64,000 nt of DNA from assembly GCA_051305945.1 (NCBI GenBank), contig JBPPMH010000171.1, forward strand, positions 25,164 to 89,163, read 5' to 3'. This stretch comes from JACDCY01 sp051305945 (GTDB lineage Bacteria > Gemmatimonadota > Gemmatimonadetes > Gemmatimonadales > Gemmatimonadaceae). The position numbers and the translations under genes are program-made. How positions within the stretch are numbered: the stretch's first letter is position 1; every line of letters begins with the position of its first letter. Under the pieces are notes generated by a model. It made no database searches. It saw nothing but the letters and a program-made list of their open reading frames with translations, and was not told the DNA's origin. This document shows positions 33,776 through 41,937 of this stretch, piece by piece.

Positions 33776-36502
33776 CTAACGCCGGCCGCGAGGGCTGCGA
33801 CCCCGGCCACCGCCGCGTGACTTCGGTGCCCCACGCTTGTCGCCGCACTTGCTCCCCTGCCGCGGGCCGCCGGGCTTTCCGCCGCCGCCTCGACCGCCAC
33901 GCCCACCGCGGCCGCGCGGACGCCCGCGATCTCCGCCGCGGGCCGGCTCCCGCTCGCCTCGCTCGGTGCGCTCGACTTCCTCCTGAGTCCACGGCTGGTC
34001 CAGCGCGTCCTGCAACTCCTCCAGCGTGTTCGCGCGAACCGCGCCCCGCTGACCGCGCAATACCATGAACCGCAGCGGCCGGTCGAGCCGCGGCAGCTCG
34101 GCCTCGCTCAACGTGCGGGCGACCTTCTCCGGCAGCCGCAGCCGCGCGACGCCGCGTCGCTCGCCGTCTTCGTCCTCCACCTCGTACCCGATCTCCATTT
34201 CCTTGTCGCGGATAGGCACGCTGTCCGGGAGCGCCGCATACCGCTCGCGCGCGCCCGGCTCGATCAGCGACTCCAGGTCCAGCCGCAGCGGCGCCGCCTT
34301 GAAATCGTTCAGCGACCGCACCTCCGCGAGCGCGATCTCGTACATCGCCGTCAGCTCCTGCAAGCCGAGTTTCGGCGTCGCGCCGCCGGCGCGCCTGTAG
34401 ATCTCGCGGATCTCCTCGACCGCGACGCGGTTGCGGTTCACCGCAGCGTGCCGCGCTTCGCCCTTCGCCAGCGCGTCCGCCAGCGCGTGCCGCGCCTCGC
34501 GCTCGAGCTCCGGCGGGAATTCCTGGATCGGCTCGGACTCGCGCTCCAGCTCGAAGCCGAAGTAGGTCAGCGCCCGCCGCAGGGTCAGCGGATCGTGCTT
34601 TTTCCGCACGTCGTACACGACTTCCACCGGTCCGCGCCGCGCGTACTTGCGGATCTTCTCGGCCGGGATCTGCGTTCCCTCGATTCCCGCGCGCGGGATC
34701 CCGCTGCGATCGGCGAAGTATCTCAGCGTCCCGGCGATCGGGCCCCAGCTCCCGCACACGCTCGTCTTCGACACGCGCGCGCTGTCGCCGCTCGCGGTCT
34801 CCTCGTCTATCACGAGATCGAACGGCATCACCTCCGCGAGCAGCTCCACGAACTTGCCGTACGCGTGATCGCGCGCGAGCACCATCTTCGACGGCAGCTC
34901 GAGGTTGAGCCCGCGATACACGCTCGCCATCCCCAGCGCGGCGTCTTCGATCGCCTTGACCAGCACTCCGCGCTCCTCGGCCCACTGCTCCACGCTGTCG
35001 TCGAACAGATGCCGTGGCAGCCCGTACACCTCACCGATGTAGCCGCAGCGCGTGAATCCTTCCGCGTAGAGATTGTACGCCGTGAGGTGATCGCTCCCCG
35101 GTACGACGAGCCCCTGGAGGTTGCGCTCGTCGCGCGTCATGCGGTGCAGCGACTCGACGGAGCTCATCACCGCGACGTACGGCACGAGGTCGTCGGCGGC
35201 GTGCACCAGCAGCTCGGCCCAGGGCCGGTCCACCGGCATCGCCTCCACGAGCTTGCCGTAGTGCGTAAGCCGGCCGTTCTCCACGATCCCGCGGTCCTCG
35301 AGTAGCGCGAGCGCTTTCCGGTACGACTGCTTGTCCAGCGGAACCGGCAGCTCGAGCTCGTCCGCGCGGACGCCGAGGTCGGCGCAGGTGATGGCGACAC
35401 GCTCGGAGTCGCCGGCGAGCTGGAAGTCGGGCGCCGTCGGGCGGAGCTCGGAGAAGACGATGTTGCGATCGGACAGGATGAACACGCGCCCGTTCTCCAC
35501 GCGGCCGTGCACGCGCCCCGCCATCTGCAGGATCTCGTTGGCGCCGAGGTGCACGCGCGTGAGCACGTTGCGCCCCCGCTCGATCACGTTGGCGAAGCGC
35601 GTGTCGTCGATGACCACCGTATCGAGCCCGCGCACGTTCAACGCGCTCTGCCCCGCCGCGGTCATCGCGAGCAGAAAGGGCTGCTGATTGTCATCCTCGA
35701 GAAACGGGCGGATGACCCGGATCGGCTCACCGCCGTGATAGAACGCGGTGTTGATGCGCGGGAACCGCTCCTCGACCTGCGCGGCCGCCTCCTCGACGGC
35801 TTTACGCGTCGGCAGAAACACGCCGACTCCGCGGCGCTCCTTGAGCACGCGCTGAAGGAACCGGTCGTCCAGGAAGTCGAGCGGTTCCTTGTCTATGACC
35901 GTGACCTTGGCGGCCCTCGAAGGATCGAACGCGAAGCTCTGCACGACTCCGGAAGATTCCAGGTAGCGCGAGTAGAACGTCGGATCCACCGTCGCCGACA
36001 GCCAGATGAACCTGCACCCGACGCGCTTGCCGAGCGCGAGGCACAGTTCCAGCTCGGCGGAAGTCTGATGGATCTCGTCCACGACCAGCGTGTCGCTCGG
36101 GAGGATGTCGCCGTCCTGGAACCACCGGCGCGCGATGCCGGTGGTGACGATGATCACGTTCCACGTTGGCGTTTCGGGCGTGGCTTCGCGCTCGCGGTTG
36201 ACTACACCGACCTTGAGCGGCGCCTTGAGGATGATCTCGGAGATCGGGCGCACCGCGAGAGTCTTGCCCGTGCCGGTGCCCGCGACGATTCCGAATCCCT
36301 TCCCGGACGCGGCCAGCTCGCGCACCTCAGTCCCGTGCTCGCGCTCCAGGAACGTGTCGAGGTGCAATCCCAGCGCGAGCTCGATGGTCTCGCACGCCGC
36401 GCGCGTCGGAGCTATGACGATGACGCGCCCAGTGGGCGGCTCCGCCGCGACGAAGGCTTCGCGGTCGGGCGGGAGGTACTGGTCTCGAACGCTGCGGAGC
36501 AT
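33776..36502 (-). CDS. DEIH-box ATP-dependent helicase (HrpA/HrpB-like) with RG-rich tail
   Basis: The protein is 908 aa. Motifs: Walker A GIVAGTGTGKT at about 71-81, DEIH at 142-145, SAT at 169-171 and motif VI QMAGRVHGR. The DEIH box and the RecA2 pattern (FLPTRKAVEEAAAQVEERFP) place it in the DEAH/RHA superfamily 2 group, although the order and low similarity suggest a divergent branch. The last ~70 residues are an Arg/Gly-rich disordered tail (RGGDRGRPRGRGGRGGRGGG), an RGG-like RNA-binding element. A role in ribosome assembly or mRNA metabolism is likely. Confidence 0.85.
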   Translation of the reverse strand: MLRSVRDQYLPPDREAFVAAEPPTGRVIVIAPTRAACETIELALGLHLDTFLEREHGTEVRELAASGKGFGIVAGTGTGKTLAVRPISEIILKAPLKVGVVNREREATPETPTWNVIIVTTGIARRWFQDGDILPSDTLVVDEIHQTSAELELCLALGKRVGCRFIWLSATVDPTFYSRYLESSGVVQSFAFDPSRAAKVTVIDKEPLDFLDDRFLQRVLKERRGVGVFLPTRKAVEEAAAQVEERFPRINTAFYHGGEPIRVIRPFLEDDNQQPFLLAMTAAGQSALNVRGLDTVVIDDTRFANVIERGRNVLTRVHLGANEILQMAGRVHGRVENGRVFILSDRNIVFSELRPTAPDFQLAGDSERVAITCADLGVRADELELPVPLDKQSYRKALALLEDRGIVENGRLTHYGKLVEAMPVDRPWAELLVHAADDLVPYVAVMSSVESLHRMTRDERNLQGLVVPGSDHLTAYNLYAEGFTRCGYIGEVYGLPRHLFDDSVEQWAEERGVLVKAIEDAALGMASVYRGLNLELPSKMVLARDHAYGKFVELLAEVMPFDLVIDEETASGDSARVSKTSVCGSWGPIAGTLRYFADRSGIPRAGIEGTQIPAEKIRKYARRGPVEVVYDVRKKHDPLTLRRALTYFGFELERESEPIQEFPPELEREARHALADALAKGEARHAAVNRNRVAVEEIREIYRRAGGATPKLGLQELTAMYEIALAEVRSLNDFKAAPLRLDLESLIEPGARERYAALPDSVPIRDKEMEIGYEVEDEDGERRGVARLRLPEKVARTLSEAELPRLDRPLRFMVLRGQRGAVRANTLEELQDALDQPWTQEEVERTERGEREPARGGDRGRPRGRGGRGGRGGGGKPGGPRQGSKCGDKRGAPKSRGGGRGRSPRGRR

Positions 36503-36560
36503 CGAGGGAAGATGCCACAGCGCAGTCGTGAATCAAACCGCGGGCTGGTTAATGCCCGAA

Positions 36561-36653
36561 GTCGAAGTTGATTGAGGGAAAGTCCGCAGGCCCGTCTTAG
36601 CGAGCGCGGTTTGCTCGCGTAGGGCCGGCGGACCTTCCCTCAATCACTTCGAC
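36561..36653. repeat. Near-perfect 93-base hairpin element
   Basis: The arms 36561-36593 and 36622-36653 pair as GTCGAAGTTGATTGAGGGAA-type sequence against its complement, with one bulged T and two mismatches over about 32 bp. The apical part carries an inner GCGAGC/GCTCGC stem. It lies between the stop of the gene at 36667 and the start of the DEIH helicase, both on the minus strand. It has no U-tract; it could be a mobile palindromic unit, a processing site or a structured leader RNA. Confidence 0.85.
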
Positions 36654-36666
36654 CGCGCGTCAGTGC

Positions 36667-37374
36667 CTACCCCGCGCGGCCGTTCCCACGACGCGCCTTC
36701 GCGCGCTCTTTCTGCGCCTTGCGCACGACCTTCTCGCGGTCGCGGCGGGCCTTTTCGATCGCCTTCCGGCGATCATGCTCGGAGCGCGAGACCCGACGAT
36801 CGTCATCATCGTCGTCGTCCCAGTCCCGATCATTGTTGACGCGCCCGTTCGAGGCGATCCGCGTGAGCGTCCGCCCGTCGCGGCTCCGCGCGCGCTCCAC
36901 GATCGTGCGACCGCTGCGGTCGCGCACACGGCGCTCGTAGATCACGTTGCCGCTTCTGTCGCGGCCTACCGGATACCACACGCCGTTGTCCCGCGTGCGG
37001 CTCGTACTCACGCGGCAATCGCGACCAAGGTCGCTCCGCGAGGTGCGCAGGCCGAAGAAGATGTCGCCAAGGTTCGTGCCCCGACGCTCGAATTCGCAGT
37101 CGCCGTCTTTGAAACGCCCGACCGCGCGTCCCGGGAACGGCGTGTCGCTGCCGTAGATGATGCGCGAGTTGAGTGGCGCCGTCGCGCGCGCCCTGACGCA
37201 ATCGGTAACGGCCGGCTGACGTCCAGCGGGCACACCCTCGATCCAGACGCGACACATGCCCGCGGGCGGACGCTGCCCCGGCGGAACGCTGCTGGCGCGC
37301 ACCATCACCTGCGCGCTCGCTTCCGTCGCGAGCGCGGCGCCGGCAACTATCAGTGTAAGAGCGATCTTTCTCAT
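36667..37374 (-). CDS. Secreted Cys-motif protein with basic coiled C-terminus
   Basis: The protein is 235 aa with a signal peptide (MRKIALTLIVAGAALATEAS, cleavage after SAQ). Residues ~32-75 hold a motif PPAGMCRVWIEGVPAGRQPA, then VTDC and NSRIIYGSDTPFPG, shared with the next gene upstream. After two further Cys residues there is a charged region: RTRDNGVWYPVGRDRSGNVI, then repeated RDRSGRT/RSRDGRT units, an Asp run (DWDDDDDDD) and a basic helix to the end. The function is unknown. The two Cys of the shared motif may form a disulphide. Confidence 0.75.
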   Translation of the reverse strand: MRKIALTLIVAGAALATEASAQVMVRASSVPPGQRPPAGMCRVWIEGVPAGRQPAVTDCVRARATAPLNSRIIYGSDTPFPGRAVGRFKDGDCEFERRGTNLGDIFFGLRTSRSDLGRDCRVSTSRTRDNGVWYPVGRDRSGNVIYERRVRDRSGRTIVERARSRDGRTLTRIASNGRVNNDRDWDDDDDDDRRVSRSEHDRRKAIEKARRDREKVVRKAQKERAKARRGNGRAG

Positions 37375-37399
37375 CGGTCCCTCCTAATGAGCTGATCCA

Positions 37400-37723
37400 T
37401 CAACCGGAGGAGCCGAGCCCGAACGGGTTGCCACGACCGCCCTTCTTCCTGGAAGCGGGCAGCGGATCTCCGAAGATCACGCGACCGTTCGCCGGCTTGT
37501 TGCGCAGTGCCTTGATGCAATCGGTCGGCGCGGGCTGCCGGCTGGCGGGGACGTCCTCGAGCCAGATCCGGCACATTCCCGGAGGAGGCTGGTACCGGCT
37601 CGGGATCTGTGGCTGCTCATCTCTATCGCGCTGCGGCACCCTGGGCTTGCCCTGTGCGGCGGCTTCCCCCGGTATCGCGGCGGCGATCATTGCGAACAGA
37701 ATTGAGAGATAGAGCTTGTTCAT
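37400..37723 (-). CDS. Small secreted Cys-motif protein, paralogue of the downstream gene
   Basis: The protein is 107 aa with a signal peptide (YLSILFAMIAAAIPGEAAA, cleavage near AQG). The core PPPGMCRIWLEDVPASRQPA, then PTDCIKALRNKPANGRVIFG, lines up with the first domain of the gene at 36667-37374 without gaps, so the two are tandem paralogues. Gene spacing is 25 bases. I do not know the family by name. It ends in a short Gly-rich tail. Confidence 0.72.
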   Translation of the reverse strand: MNKLYLSILFAMIAAAIPGEAAAQGKPRVPQRDRDEQPQIPSRYQPPPGMCRIWLEDVPASRQPAPTDCIKALRNKPANGRVIFGDPLPASRKKGGRGNPFGLGSSG

Positions 37724-37880
37724 TCACGACTCCAACGATGCGCCGGCCCCATGCCGGCACACCATGTAATGGCACGTCCGGGGCCGAAGGGGCAGATTAT
37801 CGTAACTCTCTGTCGTTTCAAGATTTACGAGATTGATGGGACCTGGCAGACCGTCGCAAATCGTCCTCCACAGTGGACAT

Positions 37881-38960
37881 TTAGTCCCCGAACGAGACTC
37901 CTGTGGCCCGCGCCGTCTGCACGATGTCGTGCGCCGGGTCCACGCGCTTCGGCTTGCGCAACACCTCGTCTATTGGAATCGTGACGATGTGCGGCGACTG
38001 GAGCGCGAGCATCGTTCCCCACCGCTGATCCTCGATCGCCTTGATCGCGGCGCCGCCGAACCGTGTCGCCAGCAGCCGGTCGTACCCGGTTGGCTGGCCG
38101 CCGCGCTGCAGATGCCCGAGAGTGAGCGACCGGCTTTCCTTGCCCGTCTTCCGCTGGATGACCTGCGCGAGCTCCTCGCACACGCCGCCGAGCCGCTTCG
38201 CCTCGCCCGGGAGCGACTCGCCCATGATGGATTCGCTGCCTCCCTTCTCGTGCGCGCCCTCCGCGATCACGACGATGGAGAATTTCTTTCCGAGCGCGTC
38301 GCGCGCCATGATCTTCTCGCACACCTTGTCGACGTCGTACGGAATCTCGGGAATCAGAATCACGTCGGCGGTGCCGGCGAGCCCCGCGTGCAGCGCGATG
38401 AATCCGGAGTTGCGTCCCATTACTTCCATCACCAGCACGCGGTCGTGCGACTCCGCGGTGGTGTGCAGCTTGTCGATCGCCTCGAGCGCGGTGTTCACTG
38501 CGGTGTCGAAGCCGAACGTGGTGATGGTGCCGCTGATGTCGTTGTCTATCGTCTTCGGCACGCACACGATCTTGAGGCCCTTGTCGCACAGCTTCTTGGC
38601 GATGGCGAGTGACCCGTCGCCGCCGATCGAGATCAGCGCGTCGATACCGTGAGCTCGCGCGTTCTCCATCAATTCGTCCGAACGATCGATCTCCTCGATG
38701 GTCCCGTCCGGACGCTTGCGCGGATAGGCGAACGGGTTGCCGCGATTAGTCGTGCGGAGAATGGTGCCGCCGAGGTGAGCGATGCCGCGAACCGTGTTCT
38801 CGTCCATCGGGATCACTTCGTCCTCGCCGAGCAGGCCGGCGAAGCCGCGCTTGACGCCGCACACTTCCCAGCCGCGACTCAGGGCGGAGAGCACGGCAGC
38901 GCGGATGACGGCGTTGAGCCCGGGCGCGTCGCCGCCGCCGGTGGAAAGGGCGATCTTCAT
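37881..38960 (-). CDS. pfkA: 6-phosphofructokinase, group III type with ATP-specific Gly
   Basis: The protein is 359 aa. It has STGGGDAPGLNAVIR, the IGGDGSL loop (Gly113-Ser117) and PKTIDNDI (Lys136). The residues that decide phosphoryl donor in the family are Gly versus Asp after GGD and Gly versus Lys before TIDND. Here the Gly116/Lys136 combination is that of group III enzymes, which with Gly are expected to use ATP while Asp would indicate pyrophosphate. MGRNSGF, EGAHEKGG and LGHLQRGGQPTGYDR complete the active site. It is 10 bases downstream of the selW-like gene, so the two are probably co-transcribed. Confidence 0.93.
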   Translation of the reverse strand: MKIALSTGGGDAPGLNAVIRAAVLSALSRGWEVCGVKRGFAGLLGEDEVIPMDENTVRGIAHLGGTILRTTNRGNPFAYPRKRPDGTIEEIDRSDELMENARAHGIDALISIGGDGSLAIAKKLCDKGLKIVCVPKTIDNDISGTITTFGFDTAVNTALEAIDKLHTTAESHDRVLVMEVMGRNSGFIALHAGLAGTADVILIPEIPYDVDKVCEKIMARDALGKKFSIVVIAEGAHEKGGSESIMGESLPGEAKRLGGVCEELAQVIQRKTGKESRSLTLGHLQRGGQPTGYDRLLATRFGGAAIKAIEDQRWGTMLALQSPHIVTIPIDEVLRKPKRVDPAHDIVQTARATGVSFGD

Positions 38961-38970
38961 TTGGAAAAAG

Positions 38971-39198
38971 CTAGCAGCCGGCTTTTATCAGTCGCAGTAT
39001 CTCCCCCTTCTCAGCATGCCGCTTCAGCTGCTTCTTCGAGAAGATCAGCTTCCCGTCCACCGCGACCTCGAACCTCCCTCCTCCCGACGGGATCAGCTCC
39101 ACCTCCGCCTCGGGATGCGCCTGCCTTATCTCGGCGGCCAGACCGACCGCCCGGGGTTCGTAGCTTCAAACGGTGCAGTACTCGATCGTGATATGCAT
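38971..39198 (-). CDS. selW: SelW/Rdx-family selenoprotein (UGA read as selenocysteine)
   Basis: Reading through one in-frame TGA at 39166-39168 gives a 75 aa protein. It opens MHITIEYCTVU, i.e. CxxU with Cys8 and Sec11, continues SYEPRAVGLAAEIRQAHPEA and then has ELIPSGGGRFEVAVDGKLIF followed by SKKQLKRHAEKGEI. This matches the Rdx/SelW thioredoxin-like family (YCxx[CU]xYxPRA, GGxFEVxVDGxLIFSKK, GEI). The family fold and redox motif fit a small cytosolic thiol oxidoreductase. A hairpin just after the TGA serves as a bacterial SECIS. A sequencing error (TGC or TGT) is the main alternative. pfkA follows 10 bases later. Confidence 0.8.
39133..39151 (-). promoter_or_regulatory. Bacterial SECIS candidate for the selW-like gene
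   Basis: Starting 15 bases after the TGA, GGCGGUC / GGCCGCC form a 7-bp stem (one G-U) closing a five-base apical loop GGUCU. The SelB-binding loop of E. coli fdhF, from memory, also contains GGUCU with the essential G-U. The loop lies 22-26 bases past the UGA, within the range for bacterial SECIS elements, and it sits inside the coding sequence as required in bacteria. Confidence 0.7.
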
Positions 39199-39304
39199 GG
39201 GCGCAAGATAATGGATACGGTGGGAAGCGTTGGCTGCTAATCGATCGCGAAGACCGTGCTAACGTCGCTGCGACAACGTTGTCGACCACCAGCGAGGCAC
39301 TCAA

Positions 39305-39739
39305 ATGGCGCTTCGATTACGGCGAGGCACGACGATCCTCGAGCTCGCGCTCTCCCTGTCGGTGATCAGCATCCTCTCCGCCATCGTGTATCCCCGCATC
39401 GGCGGGCTGCTCGACGGCATCCACGTCCGCGGCACCGCGACCGAGATCCATTCCCTCTTTACCGCCGCCCGGCATCACGCCATCACGCGCGCGGAGCGTA
39501 TCACGGTTCAGATCGACACCGCCCGCGCGGCCATCTCGCTCGTGGCCGGCACCGATACCCTTCGCGAGCGCGGCCTCGGCGACATTCACGGCGTCAAGCT
39601 CGCGGCTAACCGCGCGTCCTTCACCTACTCTCCGATCGGCATCGGCCACGGCGCGGGAAACATGACGATCGTGATCCGCCGCAACGCCCGGGTGGACAGC
39701 ATCTTCATCTCGCGGCTGGGCCGCGTGCGCAGAGACTAG
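39305..39739 (+). CDS. Prepilin-type pseudopilin (GspH/FimT-like)
   Basis: The protein is 144 aa. The N-terminus has the type IV prepilin leader with cleavage after Gly8, giving TTILELALSLSVISILSAIV with Glu at +5 of the mature protein. The rest resembles GspH/FimT minor pseudopilins: TEIHSLFTAARHHAITRAER, then a beta-rich domain. The gene stands alone; no gsp or pil genes are adjacent, so the assembly system must be elsewhere. It overlaps the convergent hydrolase by the palindromic CTAG (39736-39739) shared by both stops. Confidence 0.85.
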   Translation: MALRLRRGTTILELALSLSVISILSAIVYPRIGGLLDGIHVRGTATEIHSLFTAARHHAITRAERITVQIDTARAAISLVAGTDTLRERGLGDIHGVKLAANRASFTYSPIGIGHGAGNMTIVIRRNARVDSIFISRLGRVRRD

Positions 39740-40587
39740 AGCGCCCGCAGAAAATCCCGGGTGGCGCTCAGCACGACGTCGGGAGTCTCTTCGCAGATCA
39801 CGTGGCCCGCGCCGGGAATCTCGTGCACTTCCGCGTCCCGCATCACCGCGGCGTCCTGCGCCGCCGCGCCTTCGTCCATGAGCAGATCCTTCGTCCCGAA
39901 CATCACCAGCGAACGGTGCGTGACGCTCGACACCGGGACCGGCACGCGCTCGCCGAAGTCGAGCTCGTGCAGCAGATCGCGCACCGCCAGCGTGAATTCC
40001 GGGAACTGCGTGGGCGCCCAGTACTCGTCCACGTCGCGCGCCGTGGGCCTGCCGATGCCGCCGTACGTGAGCCGGAGTACTATCGCGGTGATCCAGCGCC
40101 AGGTGAGATGCGGCAGCAGCGGCCGGATGAATGCCGGAGTGCACGCGCGATAGAAGCGCAGGTGCGGAACTCCGCGGTACCCGACCGGCGAGTACAGCAG
40201 CAGCGCGCGCACGGTCTCTGGCCGTTCCGCAGCCACCATGAGCGACAGCACTGCGCCGAGTGAGTGGCCGCCGATGACCGGGTTGCTGAGCGTGAGCGCG
40301 TCGAAGATCTCCACGCAGTGCCGCACGAGCGCGGCACGCGTGTACTCACCGGGGCCGAACGGCTTGTCCGAGAGGCCGTGTCCCTTCAGGTCCACCGAGA
40401 TCGCGCGATAGCCCATCTCCGCGAGCGCGGGAAGGATCACGCGGAAGATGTAAACGGAGCACGCCCACCCAGGATACAGCAGAATCGGCGGTGACTTCTC
40501 TTCGCCGCACTCGACGACTCGGACGGAGATCCCGGATTTCAGCCCGAGCATCCGCGAGCGAAAGCGCGGATCGCCCGCGGGGAACAT
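39736..40587 (-). CDS. Alpha/beta hydrolase fold protein
   Basis: The protein is 283 aa. I chose the ATG at 40587 with GGAAG upstream; the open frame further up is Arg/Ser-rich and lies within the preceding gene. Features are LLYPGWACSVYIFRVILPAL, ISVDLKGHGLSDKPFGPGEY, nucleophile elbow IGGHSLGAVLSLM (Ser), acid likely in VMFGTKDLLMDEG and the His in IPGAGHVICEETP. The substrate is unknown. It runs on the same strand as, and 34 bases after, the gene at 40622-41818. Confidence 0.85.
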   Translation of the reverse strand: MFPAGDPRFRSRMLGLKSGISVRVVECGEEKSPPILLYPGWACSVYIFRVILPALAEMGYRAISVDLKGHGLSDKPFGPGEYTRAALVRHCVEIFDALTLSNPVIGGHSLGAVLSLMVAAERPETVRALLLYSPVGYRGVPHLRFYRACTPAFIRPLLPHLTWRWITAIVLRLTYGGIGRPTARDVDEYWAPTQFPEFTLAVRDLLHELDFGERVPVPVSSVTHRSLVMFGTKDLLMDEGAAAQDAAVMRDAEVHEIPGAGHVICEETPDVVLSATRDFLRAL

Positions 40588-40621
40588 CGCTTCCGGTGGA
40601 AGCCGTCCCCCCAGCCGCCTG

Positions 40622-41818
40622 CTAGACGACCTTGATCTCCCGGCCCGCGAGCCGCGCGATGAGACCGACGCGGAAGGTGACGTCGGTCCAGCGGCCCTCG
40701 CCCGCCAGCGATTCCTCGAGCGGGAACGTCGCCCAGGCGTACGGGCTCCTGGTCTTCGGCGTCTCCGTTCCCTTGTGCGGATGCCACACACCCTCGCGGT
40801 CCGTGTCCTCGAGGAATCTGTCGAACATCTTCAACCATCCCTCGTTACGGCGGAGGAAGCCGAGCCGCGCCATCAGCTCGAGCCACATCAGCGCGAACGG
40901 GATGTCCGCTTCCACCGCGTTCCGGTGCGGCAGCTTGTCGCCCAGGATCAGGTGCGGCTGCTGCATCTGGTGCCGCCCCACGAGCTGCACGGGATCCTGC
41001 CTCGGCAGCGGCTGCGACAGGTGCTCGTACAAGCGCTCGAGCGCCGAGTGGTGCTCGTACCGCAGCAGCGGCATGTGCGCCAGGATGCGCAGCACGAAGA
41101 TCGACGGAGGCGAAGCCTCCGCCGCGAGCACGTGCGTGTTCCCCACGCGCGTCCACGGCTTCTCGCCGAGCGGCGAGGCGAGGAACGCTTCCATCCGCTC
41201 GACGATCCGGCGCACGGCTCCGCGCAGCCGCGGATCGTTCTCGTACCCGGCGCGCGCCAGCGTCGCCGCGGCCGCTTCACGCAGGATTAAGCGTCCGCGG
41301 CGGATCTGGTCTTCCGTCTGAGTCTTGGTCGCCAGCTCGCACAGAAACGCCGGATCGTCGTCCTCGGCCAGCAGACGGAACAGGATGCGACGCGAGAGCG
41401 CGATCGGCGGAGAGTCGGGCGACCAGCCGCACTCGAGCAGCCGCTGCAGCGCGGGGATCGTACCGACTCCGTCGAACTCGCCGCCCCGGCTCCCGGGAAC
41501 GGCCATCATCCGCTCGTTCCAGACGCCGTCGATGCCCTGCGTCACGGCCAGCCGGATGGCGGACCTGGACGCGTAGGGCATCCAACCCAGCTGCCCCTCC
41601 GGGACCGGCAACCGTGCGACTTCCACCGCCGACCTGTATTGTAGAGCCGGCGAGCCGTGCTCCATCATCCAGGTCAGCGGGAACGTGACGGCTCCCGGCT
41701 GTTCGGTCGGAGCCGGGGGTGAAGCAGCGATGGCCAGACCTTCGGGCGCGGTCGAAAGCCCTGCCGGGCTTGGACTTAGAGGCGTAGTGCGCGCGTCGGA
41801 GGGAGTATTAACGGTCAA
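40622..41818 (-). CDS. Hypothetical helical protein, possibly an alpha/alpha-toroid (prenyltransferase-like) fold
   Basis: The protein is 398 aa with a Pro/Ala-rich disordered N-terminus of about 45 residues. The body is helical with W-rich, repeat-like segments: TWMMEHGSPALQYRSAVEVA, GIDGVWNERMMAVPGSRGGE, ILREAAAATLARAGYENDPR, and the terminal DREGVWHPHKGTETPKTRSP. The pattern (Q-Y-R-S/A-V, G-x-W, helix pairs) recalls prenyltransferase/squalene-oxidase-like toroids, but I cannot assign activity. It is most likely cytosolic. It forms a small unit with the downstream hydrolase. Confidence 0.6.
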   Translation of the reverse strand: MTVNTPSDARTTPLSPSPAGLSTAPEGLAIAASPPAPTEQPGAVTFPLTWMMEHGSPALQYRSAVEVARLPVPEGQLGWMPYASRSAIRLAVTQGIDGVWNERMMAVPGSRGGEFDGVGTIPALQRLLECGWSPDSPPIALSRRILFRLLAEDDDPAFLCELATKTQTEDQIRRGRLILREAAAATLARAGYENDPRLRGAVRRIVERMEAFLASPLGEKPWTRVGNTHVLAAEASPPSIFVLRILAHMPLLRYEHHSALERLYEHLSQPLPRQDPVQLVGRHQMQQPHLILGDKLPHRNAVEADIPFALMWLELMARLGFLRRNEGWLKMFDRFLEDTDREGVWHPHKGTETPKTRSPYAWATFPLEESLAGEGRWTDVTFRVGLIARLAGREIKVV

Positions 41819-41937
41819 ATTGTCCGATTGAACGAGGCAAGCCAGCCGTGGATGTTACGCCGGCGCAGCGGTCGGGTGAGGTCGGCGCGTAAGAATAGCA
41901 CGTTTCCCGGTGGACGCTAGCCACTTGGCGGGGTGAA

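Noticed and set aside
36571..36590. Start of an RNase P RNA (GAGGGAAAGTCC resembles GAGGAAAGTCC)
   Set aside because: There is an extra G, the sequence pairs with its own inverted copy 40 bases away, and no further conserved RNase P regions follow.
39166..39168. The in-frame TGA of the selW-like gene as a simple nonsense mutation
   Set aside because: The frame downstream is intact for 64 codons with family motifs, the codon sits exactly at the Sec position of CxxU, and a fitting hairpin follows. Mutation or read error remains possible but is not the simplest reading.
39011..39304. A 97-codon minus-strand open frame overlapping the selW-like gene
   Set aside because: It is Gly/Arg-rich in the wrong frame with no motif; it is an artefact of the GC-rich coding sequence of the selenoprotein.
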